DNA of 64,000 nucleotides from Parerythrobacter_A sp963799315 (GTDB taxonomy: Bacteria > Pseudomonadota > Alphaproteobacteria > Sphingomonadales > Sphingomonadaceae). The translations under genes were made by a program, and so were the position numbers. Below, piece by piece: positions 63,079 through 64,000 of this stretch (positions are counted from its first letter, which is position 1; each line of letters starts with the position of its first letter). The notes beneath the pieces were generated by a model. It worked only from the letters and a program-made list of their open reading frames with translations, searched no databases and was not told the DNA's origin. The stretch lies in the NCBI GenBank assembly GCA_963799315.1, contig CAWCWP010000002.1:496001-560000 (forward strand), given 5' to 3'.

Positions 63079-63645
63079 TTATCTGGTCGAAATCAGGACA
63101 GCATCGACGGGAATGTTAATCACCACCGGCCCGCCGCCCGTCGACCGCGACACGTCGAGCCGCCCGCCGACATTGAACGTGGTCGAACACACCCGCTGGC
63201 GACATCCCGGCATCCGGAGAGTGACGACCTGCCCCGGCGACACCGAGGCATGGCCCGGCAAGTCGGTGCGGTATTGCCCAAGCTGCGCTTTCAGCCCGGT
63301 GTCAAGGAAGGGCGCGGGCGTTGCGAACACCAGCTCGATTTCGAGATCGAGCTCTTTGCGCCCGTTATTCCCGCGATCATAGGACACGGTGAAGCGCGCC
63401 GGTCCGGTATCGCCGCGTGCCACGGAGAAGATGCCCGATTCCTGCACGGAACCATTCGGTCCGACCGAGCGGTATCCCTGATCGAACACCGCGAACGATC
63501 CGAACCGCAGCTCGGCCTGCGCTTCCACACGCAATTCCGCCCGCTTCGCCGTGGCAGGCGTCGCCATGCACAGCACACCGGTTGCGGCGGCCGCCAGCAC
63601 GCAGGCGCGTAGGGATGCGGCAGCACGCTGCCTTGCAATATTCAC
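63079..63645 (-). CDS. DUF4402-like secreted pilin-related protein
   Basis: This encodes 188 residues with a signal peptide (SLRACVLAAAATGVLCMATPATA). The mature part has AELRFGSFAVFDQGYRSVGP, a beta-rich middle and a final GGRLDVSRSTGGGPVVINIP. The LRFG and C-terminal GGRLxV-type motifs suggest a distant DUF4402 member, possibly a tip or minor subunit. Two cysteines near residue 145 (GCRQRVC) are unusual for the family. It is the most upstream gene of the fibre locus on this strand. Confidence 0.72.
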   Translation of the reverse strand: MNIARQRAAASLRACVLAAAATGVLCMATPATAKRAELRVEAQAELRFGSFAVFDQGYRSVGPNGSVQESGIFSVARGDTGPARFTVSYDRGNNGRKELDLEIELVFATPAPFLDTGLKAQLGQYRTDLPGHASVSPGQVVTLRMPGCRQRVCSTTFNVGGRLDVSRSTGGGPVVINIPVDAVLISTR

Positions 63646-63816
63646 GACGAAACCCTGGCGCCCTTTCGCATCTTTTCCGGTTGCGGGAATGCCCCTTATG
63701 GAACCACGCCCCTTGCCGGACCATTAAACTGGCAACATCCACCGGATGCGCTTGCATCCCGGCGATACCGCAGCCAGTCTGCGGCCAGCCAATTCGAAGC
63801 ACAGGACACTTTCGCG

Positions 63817-64000
63817 ATGGACCTCGATTTTACCCCCGAAGACGAAGCCTTCCGCAGCGAGGTAAAGGATTTTCTCGACGAGAAACTGCCCGCGCGTATT
63901 TCGGACAAGGTGCGCAAGGGTCAGCGCCTGAGCAAGACCGATATGGAGGAATGGCACGCCATCCTCAACGAACGCGGCTGGCTGGCGAACCATTGGCCCA
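63817..64000 (+). CDS. Acyl-CoA dehydrogenase family protein (5' part only)
   Basis: The first 61 codons of a gene that runs off the window. MDLDFTPEDEAFRSEVKDFL is the typical N-terminal helix of acyl-CoA dehydrogenases, and EEWHAILNERGWLANHWP matches the next conserved part. These FAD enzymes introduce a double bond into acyl-CoA. The specificity cannot be judged from this piece. It is divergent from the fibre locus. Confidence 0.85.
   Translation, partial: MDLDFTPEDEAFRSEVKDFLDEKLPARISDKVRKGQRLSKTDMEEWHAILNERGWLANHWP

Overview
The window looks like chromosomal DNA of an alphaproteobacterium of the Sphingomonadales, most likely Erythrobacteraceae or a near relative. The reasons are high GC, a GapR (DUF2312) protein next to DUF1244, YebC and RuvC, a GroESL operon with a CIRCE operator, DUF2975/XRE and LytTR/DUF2306 pairs, DUF4402 pilins, and several intergenic palindromic repeat families. 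The taxonomic call is inference from protein families, not from a marker comparison. No CRISPR array, integrase, transposase or prophage was seen.

Layout. 0-9 kb: a broken sterol-desaturase-like gene, a 7TM-DISM diguanylate cyclase split by an in-frame stop, groES-groEL, a MATE exporter and a DUF305-LVIVD fusion protein. 9-22 kb: rplJ-rplL on the minus strand, flanked by two inverted copies of a ~160 bp palindromic repeat; a small XRE/DUF2975 operon; then rpoB-rpoC on the plus strand. 22-34 kb: housekeeping genes (gltX, pyk, DUF1244, gapR, yebC, ruvC, a short Mfd-like helicase, an ArsC-like reductase, GDPD, ubiG, lysC). 34-45 kb: two divergent LytTR/DUF2306 pairs bracketing a peroxide-defence cluster (katG, ahpF, ahpC) and a nitronate-monooxygenase-like gene, then a Tat-exported dienelactone hydrolase. 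45-56 kb: a DEAD-box RNA helicase, an SPFH-NfeD pair, an NDUFA9-like protein, tRNA-Leu(CAG), a CoA ester lyase, and the sulfate-activation operon cysD-cysNC-cysQ. 56-64 kb: a chaperone-usher-type surface fibre locus with two DUF4402 pilins, a third related secreted protein, a decayed pilin gene, a chaperone and a 1226-residue usher-like protein with a long proline-rich N-terminal extension; then the start of an acyl-CoA dehydrogenase.

A dominant technical feature is that many conserved genes are interrupted by what look like single-base insertions: sterol desaturase, gltX, ubiG (2), lysC, ahpF (3), ahpC, dienelactone hydrolase (3) and one DUF4402 pilin. One LytTR gene has a 10 bp tandem duplication. 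Several of these are expected to be essential, so most are probably sequence errors rather than real pseudogenes. They are annotated as full-length loci with the break positions given.

The most interesting biology is the fibre locus with its unusual usher and pilin decay, the rplJL segment bounded by inverted repeats beside divergently oriented rpoBC, the Mfd-like helicase lacking the UvrA-binding region, the duplicated LytTR/DUF2306 module, and a possible -1 frameshift site (A AAA AAG) that would add an acidic tail to a secreted protein.
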